Source of the DNA: Liriodendron chinense
Lineage: Eukaryota; Streptophyta; Magnoliopsida; Magnoliales; Magnoliaceae
Assembly (NCBI GenBank): GCA_003013855.2
Contig: PVNU02000853.1
Location: forward strand, 2,232,001-2,296,000
DNA length: 64,000 bases
Direction of reading: 5' to 3'
This document shows positions 31,874 to 42,618 of the stretch, piece after piece. The notes beneath the pieces were generated by a model. It saw only the letters and a program-made list of their open reading frames with translations, was not told where the DNA came from and did not search any database. How positions within the stretch are numbered: position 1 is the first letter of the stretch; every line of letters begins with the position of its first letter. The position numbers were made by a program, and so were the translations under genes.

Positions 31874-32816
31874 AGACCTTAGGAGAGGAAGTTTTCAGAT
31901 TTGGACCCTTTACGTCTTCCTCCTTCTCAGAATTTTGTGTAGGTTGGAGTGGGTCCTCAACCTCTACACTTTCAGAAATTAGCCTCTCTGTAGGCAAGTC
32001 AAGCACCAATTCTTCTAAATCCTGCATAAAAAATTTGTGTAAATCAGAAATTGGCGACTTGTCAAATAAATTTTCAGAAATTAATACTTCCAAGGTCTTA
32101 TTAAAATTAGAATTAGATTCATCATTAGAATGTGTCAAACATGTCCCCAAGCTTTCAGGTAAATCATGTTGGAAAAACCCCCCATCTTCCATAGATTCTA
32201 TCATGTTTACCTCATGGGGGCCGTCATTGTTGTCCCAATCCTCAAAGGGATCAAAGCTAACAACATCTAGAGGATCAAAATTTTGCATTAAAGCGAACTC
32301 CTCTTCCACAATTGAATCAATCATATCAACCTCGTGGACATCATCATCATCCCTATGCCTTTTGCCCAAGTGGAACACATTCACCTCCAACTTCATGTTC
32401 CCAAAGGACATTTGCATCACTCCATTCCGGCAATTTATGATTGTGTTTGATGTAGCAAGGAATGGGCGGCCTAGAATCACCGGTATTTGAGTGCTAGCAT
32501 CCATGACCGGTTGTGTGTCTAAGACAATGAAATCTACCAGGTAGTAGAATTTATCAACTTAGACTAGCACATCCTCAACTATCCCTTTCGGTACACAGAT
32601 GGATCTATCAGCGAGTTGCAATGTGTTTTTGGTGGGGTTTAACGCACCAAGACTCAATTGCTCGTATACCGAGTATGGGATTAAATTCACGCTTGCCCCC
32701 AAGTCTAGTAATGCACGCTCAATCCGGTAGTCTCCAATGATACATGAAATTGTGGGACTACTGGGATCTTTGAATTGGGGGGGGGGGGGGGGGGGTCTTT
32801 TGAGTGAGAATGACAC
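31845..32816 (-). pseudogene. Athila-like retropepsin (protease) region
   Basis: Minus-strand reading contains ALLDLGASVNLIPYSVYEQL-type active site (DLGAS; the family has D-[ST/L]-GA) near 32700 and QIPVILGRPFLAT near 32460, followed by an acidic linker. The frame is broken near 32505-32560 and by a run of 19 G (about 32777-32795) that encodes polyproline and has shifted the joint to gag. It ends at the inner LTR. RT would normally follow and is absent. Confidence 0.85.
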
Positions 32817-32820
32817 TCAC

Positions 32821-34379
32821 TTACTCATTTAAGAAGGCCTTTTGTTGCACATTATATTTGCGTTTAGTTGTGCATAGGTCCTTTAGAAACTTGGCATAGG
32901 AGGGGACTTGTTTGATGGCATCAAGCAAGGGAATGTTGATCTTGACTTGCCTAAAAATCTCTAGAATATCACGAGAGTTTGGGAGAGATTTTAGGGCAAC
33001 CAATCTCGAAGGTAATGGTGCTACGGGCTTGTAAACGCGTTCCGTTTCTTGTGGGGCTAAGTTAGATCCATCCTCATCCTCAGAATTTACCAGATCATTA
33101 GGCTTGTCGGCCTTCACCGAAATAGATTTGTCAATTTGTTTACCACTTTTAAGAGTGGTGATGGATTTGGCTTGCTCCATGTGTTGGTTGGTAGGATTAG
33201 GAATGCTCACTTCATGTACTTGCTTTGAATTGGGCTGAGGTTGGGCCGGAAAGGTCCCTTCCCTAGCATTCAAGCGTCCCTTAATCTCATCAACCGAGAC
33301 TTTAAGTTCTTGGAACATTTGCTGATTTGTTTGGTTAATTTGTGTTTGCCCTTGTATAAACGCTTTTAAAGTATCCTCCACTGAGAATGGAGGTGGGGCC
33401 ATATTTTGCATGGGTGGCCCTCCTTAAGAGTTGGTAGGACTGCCAGTGGGAGCATTCTTCCTACTAAAATTTGGGTGGTTCTTCCAACTAGAATTATAAG
33501 TATTACCCACTGGTCCATTGAAAGGCTTGATAACCATATGTGGCATTGGCGTGTTCATGTAACACTTCTTGAAACGCAGGAATTGTAGGACAATCTTGAG
33601 TAGCGTGTAAGTTGGTGAAACAAATCCCACACGTGGTTTCAATGGCTTCATTGGACTTTGAAGCTTCACTCTTACTAAGTTCCATGGCCTCGATCTTCGT
33701 TGTGAGGCTGGCTATTTTTGCATTCACATTGTCTTCGTCCTTGAGGATATAGATATATCATTCCTTTCTCTTTTTCTTGAGTAGGCTTGGGGTTATTGAA
33801 TTTATCCGAGGTATCCCATGATTGGGCATTCTCGGCCAACATATCCAAATAACTCCAAGCTTCATTTGGATTTTTGCTCATGAACTCTCCATTGCACATC
33901 ATCTCTATGAATTGGCGCATATTGGAACTTAATCCATCATTAAAGAAGTTTATGATTCGCCAACTTTCATAGCAATGATGTGGGCAAGCAAGTAGGAGGT
34001 CCTTAAACCTTTCCCAACATTGGAAGAAAGATTCACCCTCTTTAGCAGAAAAAATCGAGTGTGGTCTAAGAAAGTGAAGCCAAGTCTTGGCTCTTTCTTT
34101 CAATGAGAAGGGAAAGAGTTTGAGTTTTATGGCATCTTCAGATATGTTGGTGTATTGCAAAGTAGCCACCACTTCTTCAAATTCCTTTAGGTGCAAATAT
34201 GGGCTATCAGAATCTAGCCCATGGAACTTTGGTATGACTTGAATCACACCAGACTTTATATCAATATTTCCCCCAGTTGGTGGTAAAACCACACATGAGG
34301 GTGTAGTTGCATGGGCCGGTTGTAGGTAGTCCCGTAGTGGTCTCATTGGAGGAACATTATGTAACTCATTCTCTCCCAC
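32821..34379 (-). pseudogene. Athila/Tat-type gag
   Basis: Starts MGENELHNVPPMRPLRDYLQ (34379). Then come IPKFHGLDSDSPYLHLKEFEEV, KERAKTWLHFLRP, FFQCWERFKDLLLACPHH and MCNGEFMSKNP...LAENAQSWD, all of the Retrotrans_gag core. A zinc knuckle-like CGICF..H follows near 33620. The stretch normally found between TWL..LRP and EGE.FFQCWERF (the FxxxFFP part) is missing, an apparent in-frame loss of about 25-30 residues. Frameshifts near 33675 and 33420 break the protein. The final part has FRQVKINIPLLDAIKQVP, the usual link to protease. Confidence 0.9.
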
Positions 34380-34781
34380 TCCATCTTGATTTGCGTTTGT
34401 AGTTGGAGTAGGGGGGGAGGATTCCTTAAAGGTGTTTGATCTATACTCCCCAAACTATCACAATGCTCTTGGTAATTTCAGACTCGTCTATGGACTGACA
34501 ATGGTCCAACTAGACCACCTTTGGATTGGAGACGATTAGAGTGGTCACGTTCCCAACGGGACATAAACCACTCAACTACCAACTAGACTAACTTAAAATC
34601 TAAAATTGAAAAAAATTGAAAATCTGTAAAAAGCACTAAGTTAGAAGGATATTACCCGAATCACTTGAACTAGAAAAGAAATCCTACAAAACAAAATAAT
34701 TTGTTAGTTCTAAGAAATCAGAAAAACCTATCTATTTCTATTTCTACAGCCACTAAAACAATCTAGAACTGTTATCTAAAT

Positions 34782-34799
34782 TCCCCGGCAACGGCGCCA
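34782..34799 (-). other. Perfect tRNA-Asp primer binding site
   Basis: Reverse complement is TGGCGCCGTTGCCGGGGA, located six bases inside the 5' LTR. This primer is typical of Athila/Tat elements. Confidence 0.93.
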
Positions 34800-34805
34800 A
34801 AAACT

Positions 34806-36422
34806 TGTTCTCTCGCCTCAAGTGTAAGGCTGCTATGTAGCAATAAAACTCGGTAAGACCGAGGTCGATCCACAGGGAATTGGAGAATAAGTTCCAAACT
34901 ATTCTAGCAACTCAGTTTGCAATAGATAAGAGATTTAATTGGAATAATTATGCTAAAACAGTAATTTAAGGTACTAAGGCATTCAATGATCCACTTGTAG
35001 CAATCACATGTCAATCCAATCAATCCAAGCGTAGAGCACAACTAGATTTGAAGTCCTATCTCTCATCTAGTTGGAAAATAAAGCATTAAAGCACATTCAA
35101 TCCTACTCAAGTTGAACTTCCAAGTTCTAGTCCCATTCAATATATGTAGAATTCGAAATCATAGCCTTTGGAGTAAAAGCCATGCCTATGGACTATGGCC
35201 TGCTCAAGGGTTACCATAATTCGAATCTAAACAAACACAACATGATAATCTCAGAGAATTGCAAGGAATCCATGTCCGGAGCACATGAACTCTCATAAAA
35301 CGTCTAAAACTATCAACTTTAAGAACTAGAATATTCAAAATCCAAACTTGAAATAGAACTACTTGAATTAAACTGAATGAAACATGAAATTAGCTACAAG
35401 CTTCACCTCTCAGCCTTAGCTGAGAGATTCTAACCGAGCATTGTCATACTACAACTAGAACTCAAATAAGAAAACATAAAAACGAGAAAAATCAGAGTTT
35501 GGAGGGTTGCAGACACTCCACGATGACTTTCCTTCCTCTCCCACGACGTCCCTTAGCTTCTATGATGCCCTAGGAAGAGCCCCTAGGTGTCCTTTTATAG
35601 TGGGGAAGCTCTGTTGCGTAAGAATCTTCCAGAACTTGCGTAAGGTTACGCACTGCGTAGAGAAAATCAGAGCCAGACTTGGAAATTTCTAAATTAGGCG
35701 CATTGTCGATTGATCGCTCAGACCGGGCGATCAATCGCTAGTTCAAATAACTGTAAAAAACTGCCTTTTTCAAATCTGGCGATTAATCGACTGGCTGAGA
35801 GATCAATCGGTCACTTCCGGCGATCAATCGATCAGTGTCCAGCGATCAATCGGAGGGTGCAAAAAGTGTCCAAAGAGTTTTTTTTTTTCAAATTTCTTAA
35901 AAATCTGCATTCTAGCAATTGATCTATGGGATGGGTGATCAATCGCTCAGGCTGGGTGATCAATCGCAATTCTTTGCTTCACTCCAGCAACAATTTTGTC
36001 AAATTTCTACTGTGAGCGATTAATCGCTCAAATCTGTCAATCAATCGCTCAGGCTGAGCGATCAATCGATGGATCAATCTCTGGATCAATCTTCAGAAAC
36101 TGCAACTTTTTGCATTTTACTTTTATGGCCCTGCAACTCTGCACTTTGGTTTTTCTGGCCCTGGCAGCTCTTTTAACATGATTTCATCTGTGTTTTCTTT
36201 GTTTTTCAACTACTATCCTCCATAGCTTCTTTCTTCCATTCTTGGGCTTTCTTCCTTTGATCATCAAGGTGTGCTAAAGCGGTCCTTTAGCATTGAATTC
36301 AAAAGGTTTCTTTCTCATTCCTACAATCACAAAACATGCATTAGATGGGCCTTTTAAACATGCAAATCATGCATATAATGTGATGTAATGGGCTATATCC
36401 TGTATAAATTGGAGGTTCAACA
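34806..36422 (-). repeat. 5' LTR of the Athila-like element
   Basis: 1617 bp, minus start TGTTGAACC at 36422, end AGAGAACA at 34806. Differs from the 3' LTR by scattered substitutions and small indels, several of them C-to-T or G-to-A at CpG sites. Confidence 0.92.
35593..36085 (-). promoter_or_regulatory. U3 promoter: decayed GCGATCAATCGC array plus TATA box
   Basis: TATA CTATAAAAGG on the minus strand at 35592-35601; array at 35706-36085. Several units that are intact in the 3' LTR have lost a CpG here (gggcgatcaatcg in 28148-28160 is gggtgatcaatcg here). Confidence 0.65.
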
Positions 36423-36739
36423 ATGTATTCTTTTTATGTTTGTAGTTCGTTAATGGTAGTCCTTCTGTGCATCTCCTTGAATTTTAATCTGTAATATTTT
36501 GTTTTCCTTGAATTTATCTTGCACTTGAATCTTGTATAATTTTTAAATTGTGAATTTATTCTAACGTATGTATCTACATTGCATTATATTGATTATTATG
36601 TCTGTATGGATCATGATTATGAGTGCTTGTATTCGTATGCTTGGATTGCTTGACTTGCATTAAAATCATGGGGTGCTTGATGATTAAACTGCTTGCCTCG
36701 TCATGGAATGCATTGAGACTTAATTATATGATTTGCGAA

Positions 36740-37290
36740 TTCTGGTGGGATATTCAAGTGAGGATTTCCTTAGCCTATATAGAAAGGATGATTGTTTTCA
36801 ATGAGATATTCGAGCGGGCGTTTCATTGGCCTATATAGAAAGGATGATTATTTTCAATGGGATATTCGAGCAGGGGTTCCCTTGTCCTATATAGAAATGA
36901 TGATTGTTTCCAGTGGGATATTCAAGCAGGAGTTCCCTTGGCCTATATGGTAAGGATGATTGTTTCCGATGGGATATTCAAGCTGGGGTTCCCTTAGACT
37001 AAATTGGAAGGATGATTTATTTCTGGTGGGATACTCGATCGAGGGTTCCCCAGAAGATTATCTCCAAGATAACTTGTATGATTTGGTTCCAGCGAGATAC
37101 TCAAGCGAGGATTCCCTAAAAGAACATCTCCAGGATGACTTGCATCGTATGATTTGTTTTTGGTGGGATATTAGAGTAGAGGTTCTCTGAAGGATCATTG
37201 TCGGGATGATTTGTATTGCATGATATGTTTCCGATCAAATATTCAAGTGGGGTTCCTTGGAGGATCATCTCCAGGATAACTTGCATTCCA
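36740..37290. repeat. Tandem repeats in the Del-like 3' LTR
   Basis: Homologous to 21985-22610; about nine units with gggatattcgag and ttccc, separated by 50-70 bp. Confidence 0.8.
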
Positions 37291-37879
37291 TGCATTGGAT
37301 AATTCATGTATCATGACATCATGCTTGTTTTATGAATCTTATAACATGACATTGCATCTCATTATATGATTTGTCTATCTCTATTATATTTATTTGCAAT
37401 TCATGACATTCTTATATTTTATCTTGTTGTGTATTGGATCCTTATTTACTTACCTCCATCATGTCTATTTTAAACTTATGGTGGATATGATCTTGCTGGA
37501 TTTCTAACTCACCTAATTTAACATCTCATAGGTTTACACAATGAGAGAGAAGCTGGAGATGAAGAATAGTTAGATGGCTACTTTCATTAGACATAGAGTT
37601 TAATTTATTATTTTCTTTGAAAACTTATAATGAAATTCAAGTAAAGAGTGATATGAAGTTTTAGTAGTGACAGTAGATATGGATTTTAAAATTTATAAAG
37701 TTAAATTTAAGTTTAAACTAGTTTTATCATGGTCTGGATGATGAAATTATGGTTTGATTTGGATGAATGATGATTTGAATGTAAATGTGATGAATGGATG
37801 ATGTGATATTATTTCACACCCTCGACTCGAGATCGGGGTCAACGTACTTAGGTTCCAAATTTTGTGTTGTGATAATACT

Positions 37880-37950
37880 GGCTAACATATATGCAAGAAA
37901 GTCAAGTGCATGCATTAGAGAGATACAATTAGAGTTCAAGGAGTATAGAT
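37880..37950 (+). pseudogene. Ty1/copia gag remnant (right part, continues 16725-17010)
   Basis: Reads LANIYARKSSACIREIQLEF, which continues EMWCM from 17010 across the Del-like insertion. It is cut at 37951 by the Tork-like element. Confidence 0.75.
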
Positions 37951-38633
37951 TGTTGTGCAGCAAGCCAACAACGTCGGTGAACCGAGATCCAATCTTCGAT
38001 GTCACCCACAAACAATAAATAAGAAGAAATAATAACTAGAAGCAGAATTTAATCAAAGCAACAATCCATAAGGCAAGATTTACGTGGAAAAACCCCAACA
38101 AGGGTAAAAAATCATGGATGAAAAGTTCCACTATGAAGAAAACGAAGTTACAATGAATAAACTCACTTTCTCCTATTCTCCCATGCACAGAGATGGCCCT
38201 TTTCGCTAACCTCTTCTCTCTTTCTCACCTTGGACATATAGAAACCCTAATCTCATACCTTAATCTAGAATTATAGCCCTTTATATAACATAGAACGGAA
38301 ATAAGAGTCAAAATAGGAAACCGCGCGTAAACAGTTCACGCTTGGTCGGGCGCCCGCCCAGACTTGGTTGAGCACCCGACAAATATCAAATCTGTCCAGC
38401 GAGATAACATGAGAAATAGCTGAACATCGAGCATCCGACTTAACATGGTCAGGCGCCCGCACTGGGCTCCGAGTGCCTGGTCAACATGCCATTAGGCGTC
38501 CGACTGTATTAGAAACAGTCTAGAGACATTTAGTCTCTCTGGGTGAATATCGGACGCTCGGTCACTGACCGTCCGGGCACCCGACCACCGTAGGCTGGCA
38601 AATCTGTGGTGTGATTGGCTCCACACCTCAACA
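37951..38633 (-). repeat. 3' LTR of the Tork-like element
   Basis: 683 bp. TATA site (minus TTATATAA) about 38280-38288. The upstream motif array lies at 38344-38592. Confidence 0.88.
38280..38592 (-). promoter_or_regulatory. U3 promoter: GGGCGCCCG-type array plus TATA box
   Basis: Copies resembling GTCGGGCGCCCG and weaker forms (gagcacccgac, gcatccgac, caggcgcccgc, ggcgtccgac, cggacgctcggtc, gtccgggcacccgac) are spread over 250 bp upstream of the minus-strand TATA. The linker ctgtccagcgag is at 38393-38404. Confidence 0.6.
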
Positions 38634-38705
38634 ATCTCCCACTTGAAGACACATCACCAAAGATCCATTCGTCTTCTACATCCGGAGTGCATCACCTCCC
38701 CATCT

Positions 38706-40638
38706 TCAAGCCTGAAGACAAATCAAAGCTGAACAGAGCTTCAACTTCTCCCGTGTGACCACCTTGGTCAACATATCCGCAGGATTCTCACCTGTATGGA
38801 TCTTCTCCAGAGCAATTGATCCATCTTCCAACAACGAATGTATAAAGTGATACCTAATGTCAATATGCTTGGTCCTTAAATGAAAAGTTGAATTCTTGGC
38901 CAAGTGTATTGCACTCTGACTGTCACTGTACAACTTGCAATCTGCTTGTTTATTGCCCAACTCTTCCATAAAACCTTGCATCCACAACATTTCCTTGTAC
39001 ACTTTGGTAGCTACAACATAATCCACTTTCGTTATACTGATAGATACTATCTTCTGTAATTGAGAGACCCAGCTCACTGCAGCACTACCCAGAGTAAAGA
39101 TATACCCTATAGTGCTCCTTCTACTGTCAATATCCCCTGCTAAATCTAAATTGATATAGCTTTGTAACTTGATTTCCCATCCTCCATAACACAGCCCTAC
39201 ATCCACGCTACTTACCAATATCTGAGGATCCATTTCACAGCTTCCCAATATTCCTTTCCAGGGTTGTTTATGAACCTATTAATAACTCCCACTGCTTGAG
39301 CAATATCTAGCCTTGTACTCACCATAGCATACATGAGGCCCTATAGTCGACGCGTATGGGACTTTGACCATATATTCTCGTTCCTCGTACGTCTTCGCAC
39401 CTTGCTCCTTAGAAAGCTTGAGATAATTGGCTAATGGAGTGCTAACCGGCTTAGCACCTCCCATACTGAATCGATTAAGCACTTTGGTTATGTACTCTGC
39501 CTGTGATAAAACTAGTTTCTTATTCTTCCTGTCACGCTTTATCCTCATGCCTAGGACTTGTTTTGCAGCTCCCAAATCCTTCATGGAAAACTCTCTAGAC
39601 AACTGTTTTTTGAGATCCGAGATGTCCTTCATGCTTGAACCGGCATAAGCATATCATCAACATACAGAATAAGGATGATGTACGATGTATCATTCTTCAA
39701 GTAGCAACAGTGGTCTACTTGACATCTCCTAAAATAGTTTTCCAATATGAAATTGTCGAACTTCTTGTACCACTGCCTCGGGCCCTGCTTCAGGCCATAT
39801 AGACTCTTTCTTAGTCTACACACCTTGTTCTCCTTTTCTGGTGCCACGTATCCTGTTGATTGATGAATATATATCTCTTCTTCAAGGTCCCCATGAAGAA
39901 AGGTCATCTTAACATCTAGCTGCTCTAGATGTAAGTCCTTTGTAGGCACTATACTCAAGACCATGTGAATCGTAGACATCTTCACCACAGGTAAAAATAT
40001 TTCAGTTAAATCGATACCTGCCTTTTGTTGGAACCCTTTCACAACTAATCTAGCCTTGTACCGCTTCGAGCATCATGCTCCTCTTTTAGCCTGTAAACCC
40101 ACTTCTTATGAAGCCCTTTCTTCCCCTTAGGTGGAGTGATGAGCTCCCACATATGATTGAACTCAAGGGAGTTCATCTCATCATCCATAGGCTGCTCCCA
40201 CTTAACTCGAGTATCTAACTGTAATGCCTCTTCAAAACACTCTGGTTCACCATTATCTGTCAGTAATACATAATGTAAGGAGGGTGAATATCGGACCTTA
40301 GGTCTCCTCTCCCAAGTAGACCACCTCACAACTGGTGTCTGCAGCTCTTCCTCATCATGCTCCTGTGCATGCTCATCATGTGGCACTATAACACCTGTGT
40401 CCAATAACTCTTCCAACTCTACGTATTCTTTCCCATTGGCCTTGTTCTGTTTTTGCTGCAAACTGTCCTTATGCATCACTTTCTCATTGAAGAATACGTC
40501 CTTGCTTATGATGATTTTTCGATTCTCTGTGTCCCAAAACTGGTAGCCAAAATCATGCTACCTGTAACCTATGAACGTGCACCTCCTGGACTTCGCATCC
40601 AGCTTGTTCCTATGCTCTGCATCAATATGAACATATGA
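38706..40638 (-). pseudogene. copia reverse transcriptase and RNase H
   Basis: Minus strand, from 40638 down. RT contains KKGLHKKWVYRLKEEHDA, GIDLTEIFLPVVKMSTI, QLDVKMTFLHGDLEEEIY, LYGLKQGPRQWYKKFD and the catalytic ILYVDDML. RNase H contains DLAGDIDSRRSTIGYIF and LYSDSQSAIHLAKN, then RTKHIDIRYHFI and the NPADMLTK end. Frames change near 40045, 39640 and 39260, and the stretch around 39250-39280 carries a small disruption, so no intact enzyme can be made. Confidence 0.92.
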
Positions 40639-40639
40639 A

Positions 40640-41456
40640 GTGCAACCGAACACCTTGAGATGTGTAAGGCTCACTTCTTTTCCAGTCTACATCTCCTTTG
40701 GTAAACCTCCATCCAATGGTGCTGAGGGACTTCTATTAGTGAGATAGACAACAGTATTCACACCATCTGCCCAAAATGTCTTAGGCAACCCTACATGCAA
40801 CCTCATGCTCCTAGTGTGCTCTAGGATAGTCCTGTTAATGCGCTTAGCCACACCGTTCTACTGTGGTGTCCCTAGAATCATTTTCTAATGTTTGATTCCA
40901 TGTGTTGTATAATACTCCTCAAATCTCTTATAACAATATATATTCTCCCCCATTATCAGATCTGAGACACTTTACTATTTTACCTGTCTCGTTTTCTACC
41001 AGAACTTTCCACTTCTTAAACACATCAAATACCTGAGATTTATGCTTTAAGAAGTAAACCCATATTTTTCTACTAGCATCATCAATGAAAGAAACAAAGT
41101 AACGTGATCCACCAAGAGATGATACATGTGCTGGTCCCCACGCATCAGTGTGTATAAGCTCCAATAGATGCGTGTTTAAAGCACGTCCTATTTTCTTAAA
41201 GCTCGCCCTTTTCTGCTTGCCATACACACAGTCCTCACAGAATTTCAAGTCTACAGACTTTAAACCCGGTAGCTTCCCCTTTGACAACAGCACCTTCATC
41301 CCCTTTCAACTCATATGTCCCAACCTCTGATGTCATAACTACCCATTCACTCCAGTTGATGCGACTGCAAGTGAAATATATGATCCGAAAGTCACGTATA
41401 AAATACCTTCCTTCTTGCCTTGAGATATCACTAAGGAACCTTTTGTGACCTTCCAA
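40640..41456 (-). pseudogene. copia integrase (pre-integrase zinc finger and catalytic core)
   Basis: KFCEDCVYGKQKRASF (part of the HHCC region) is followed by LIHTDAWGPAHVSSLGG and FIDDASRKIWVYFLK, and then LRSDNGGEY, giving two of the D,D-35-E acidic residues. The downstream TPQQNG-like segment lies in the broken stretch 40640-40930. Several stops. Confidence 0.9.
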
Positions 41457-41556
41457 GAATCATTAGTGAATGTCATCACATATCCAGTGTCGACTACTTG
41501 CCCTATTGAGATCAAATTTCTTCTCAGGCTTAGTACATGTCTAACGTCCGTCAACT

Positions 41557-42579
41557 TCAAACCGTTCCGTCTTTCTGACTTATCTGAACGTTTCTCTTGC
41601 CAACAATACTACACAGCTCATCATCACCCAGGTAAAATCTTTCGAATTCACCTGACACATAGTTTCGAATAATGTCTTTCGATGAAGTGACATGAAACGA
41701 AGCACCCGAGTCTATAACCCAAGACTCATTCCGTGCATCAAGAGACAAGATCAACGTTTTTGTATCACTTTCCTCAGATAGATTCATCGAATCCTTCCCA
41801 CGTTGAGAGCTTCTTTCTTGCTTCTTAAACGCCCTACAATCATGCTTCATGTGCCCCTTCTTCCCACAATGCCAACACTCGTCCTTGTCTTTTGGTCCTT
41901 TCGACTTCTTCCTTAACTTAGAACATCCTTGTTTATTACTTCCTTTATTCAACGATCTTACTCTCCCTTCAATATTTAAAGCATTCCCAGAATACCCTGA
42001 AATTCTCGATGCCTTTCTTTTAGATTCTTCGTTGAGAATTAGACCCGATACATCATCAAATTTCAACTTTGTCGATCTTGAGGAATTGCTCACGGCAATC
42101 ACCAAACCATCCCAACTGTCTGGCAAATTGGACAAGATCAATAATGCCTTGACATCATCATCAAAAGTGATACCAACGGATTCTAATTGGTTCGTGACTA
42201 TATTAAACTCGTTTAGGTGTTCAGCAATGCCCCTACTATCTAACATCTTCATGTTGAATAGCTGCTTCATGAGATGAATCTTATTGGACGCTGAGGGTTT
42301 CTTATACATCGTAGCTAGTGCTTGCATCAATTCTTTTGTGGTCTTTACCTTGGATATATTGAAGGTGACACTCTTTGATAAAGAGAGTTAAATTATTCCC
42401 AACGCCTTCCGATCTATAAGAGACCACTAATCATCTGTCATCCTCTCTAGTTTCTTCTCTTTTCCTTCTAAAGGAATATAGAGGTCCTTCTGATACAAAT
42501 AGTCCTCCATCTACATCTTCTAGGACGTAAAGTTTGAACCATCAAATTTCTCAATTCATGTCTTCCCTTCCTCGGTCAT
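41557..42579 (-). pseudogene. copia gag and aspartic protease
   Basis: The first ATG, 40 bp after the primer region, is at 42579 (MTEEGKT), then stops. A long frame from 42330 follows with the UBN2 gag region (MKMLDSRGIAEHLNEF), a zinc knuckle CWHCGKKGHMKHDC near 41860, and the protease motif WVIDSGASFHV near 41710. The protease active site DSGAS is intact. Confidence 0.92.
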
Positions 42580-42618
42580 CGCTTCCACTTGAACTAAACC
42601 AATAACTTTGATACTAGT

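Larger units (their letters stand above)
27027..36422 (-). mobile_element. Athila-like Ty3/gypsy element, gag-protease only, with perfect TSD
   Basis: Two LTRs (3' LTR 27027-28625, 5' LTR 34806-36422) are flanked by ATGTA at 27022-27026 and 36423-36427. The tRNA-Asp primer site is perfect and the polypurine tract adjoins the 3' LTR. Internal coding stops after the protease region. No reverse transcriptase, RNase H or integrase motif was found in the 6.2-kb interior, part of which (30279-31873) is another LTR. The architecture resembles TR-GAG elements, though deletion associated with the inner LTR could also explain it. Confidence 0.9.
17011..37874 (+). mobile_element. Del/Tekay-like Ty3/gypsy element, internally deleted and repeatedly invaded
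   Basis: Starts TGTAATAACC. The LTRs are 17011-23177 and 24056-37874, about 4.2 and 4.4 kb once nested insertions are removed. A primer site variant (tcgtatcagagc, 23184-23195), a gag remnant and a polypurine tract (aaggagggtagaa, 24043-24055) lie between them. The target duplication is ATGCT (17006-17010) against ATACT (37875-37879), and the copia gag reads through the joint. The internal region is only about 0.9 kb, so protease to integrase are deleted. Insertions in the LTRs are a SIRE-like LTR and an Athila-like element. Confidence 0.85.
24056..37874 (+). repeat. 3' LTR of the Del-like element (with Athila-like element inside)
   Basis: The LTR proper is 24056-27026 plus 36428-37874. TATA ctatataag at about 26223-26230. 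It is interrupted at ATGTA by the Athila-like element; the 5' LTR shows the uninterrupted sequence gatgatgtattctttttatg at about 21662. Confidence 0.85.

Noticed and set aside
32777..32797. Polyproline protein motif
   Set aside because: It comes from a homopolymer G run in the decayed gag-protease region and may partly be a sequencing artefact.
38706..42579. Endogenous pararetrovirus as the source of the RT
   Set aside because: Domain order is gag, protease, integrase, RT, RNase H, with copia-type YVDDML and two LTRs. This is Ty1/copia, not a virus.
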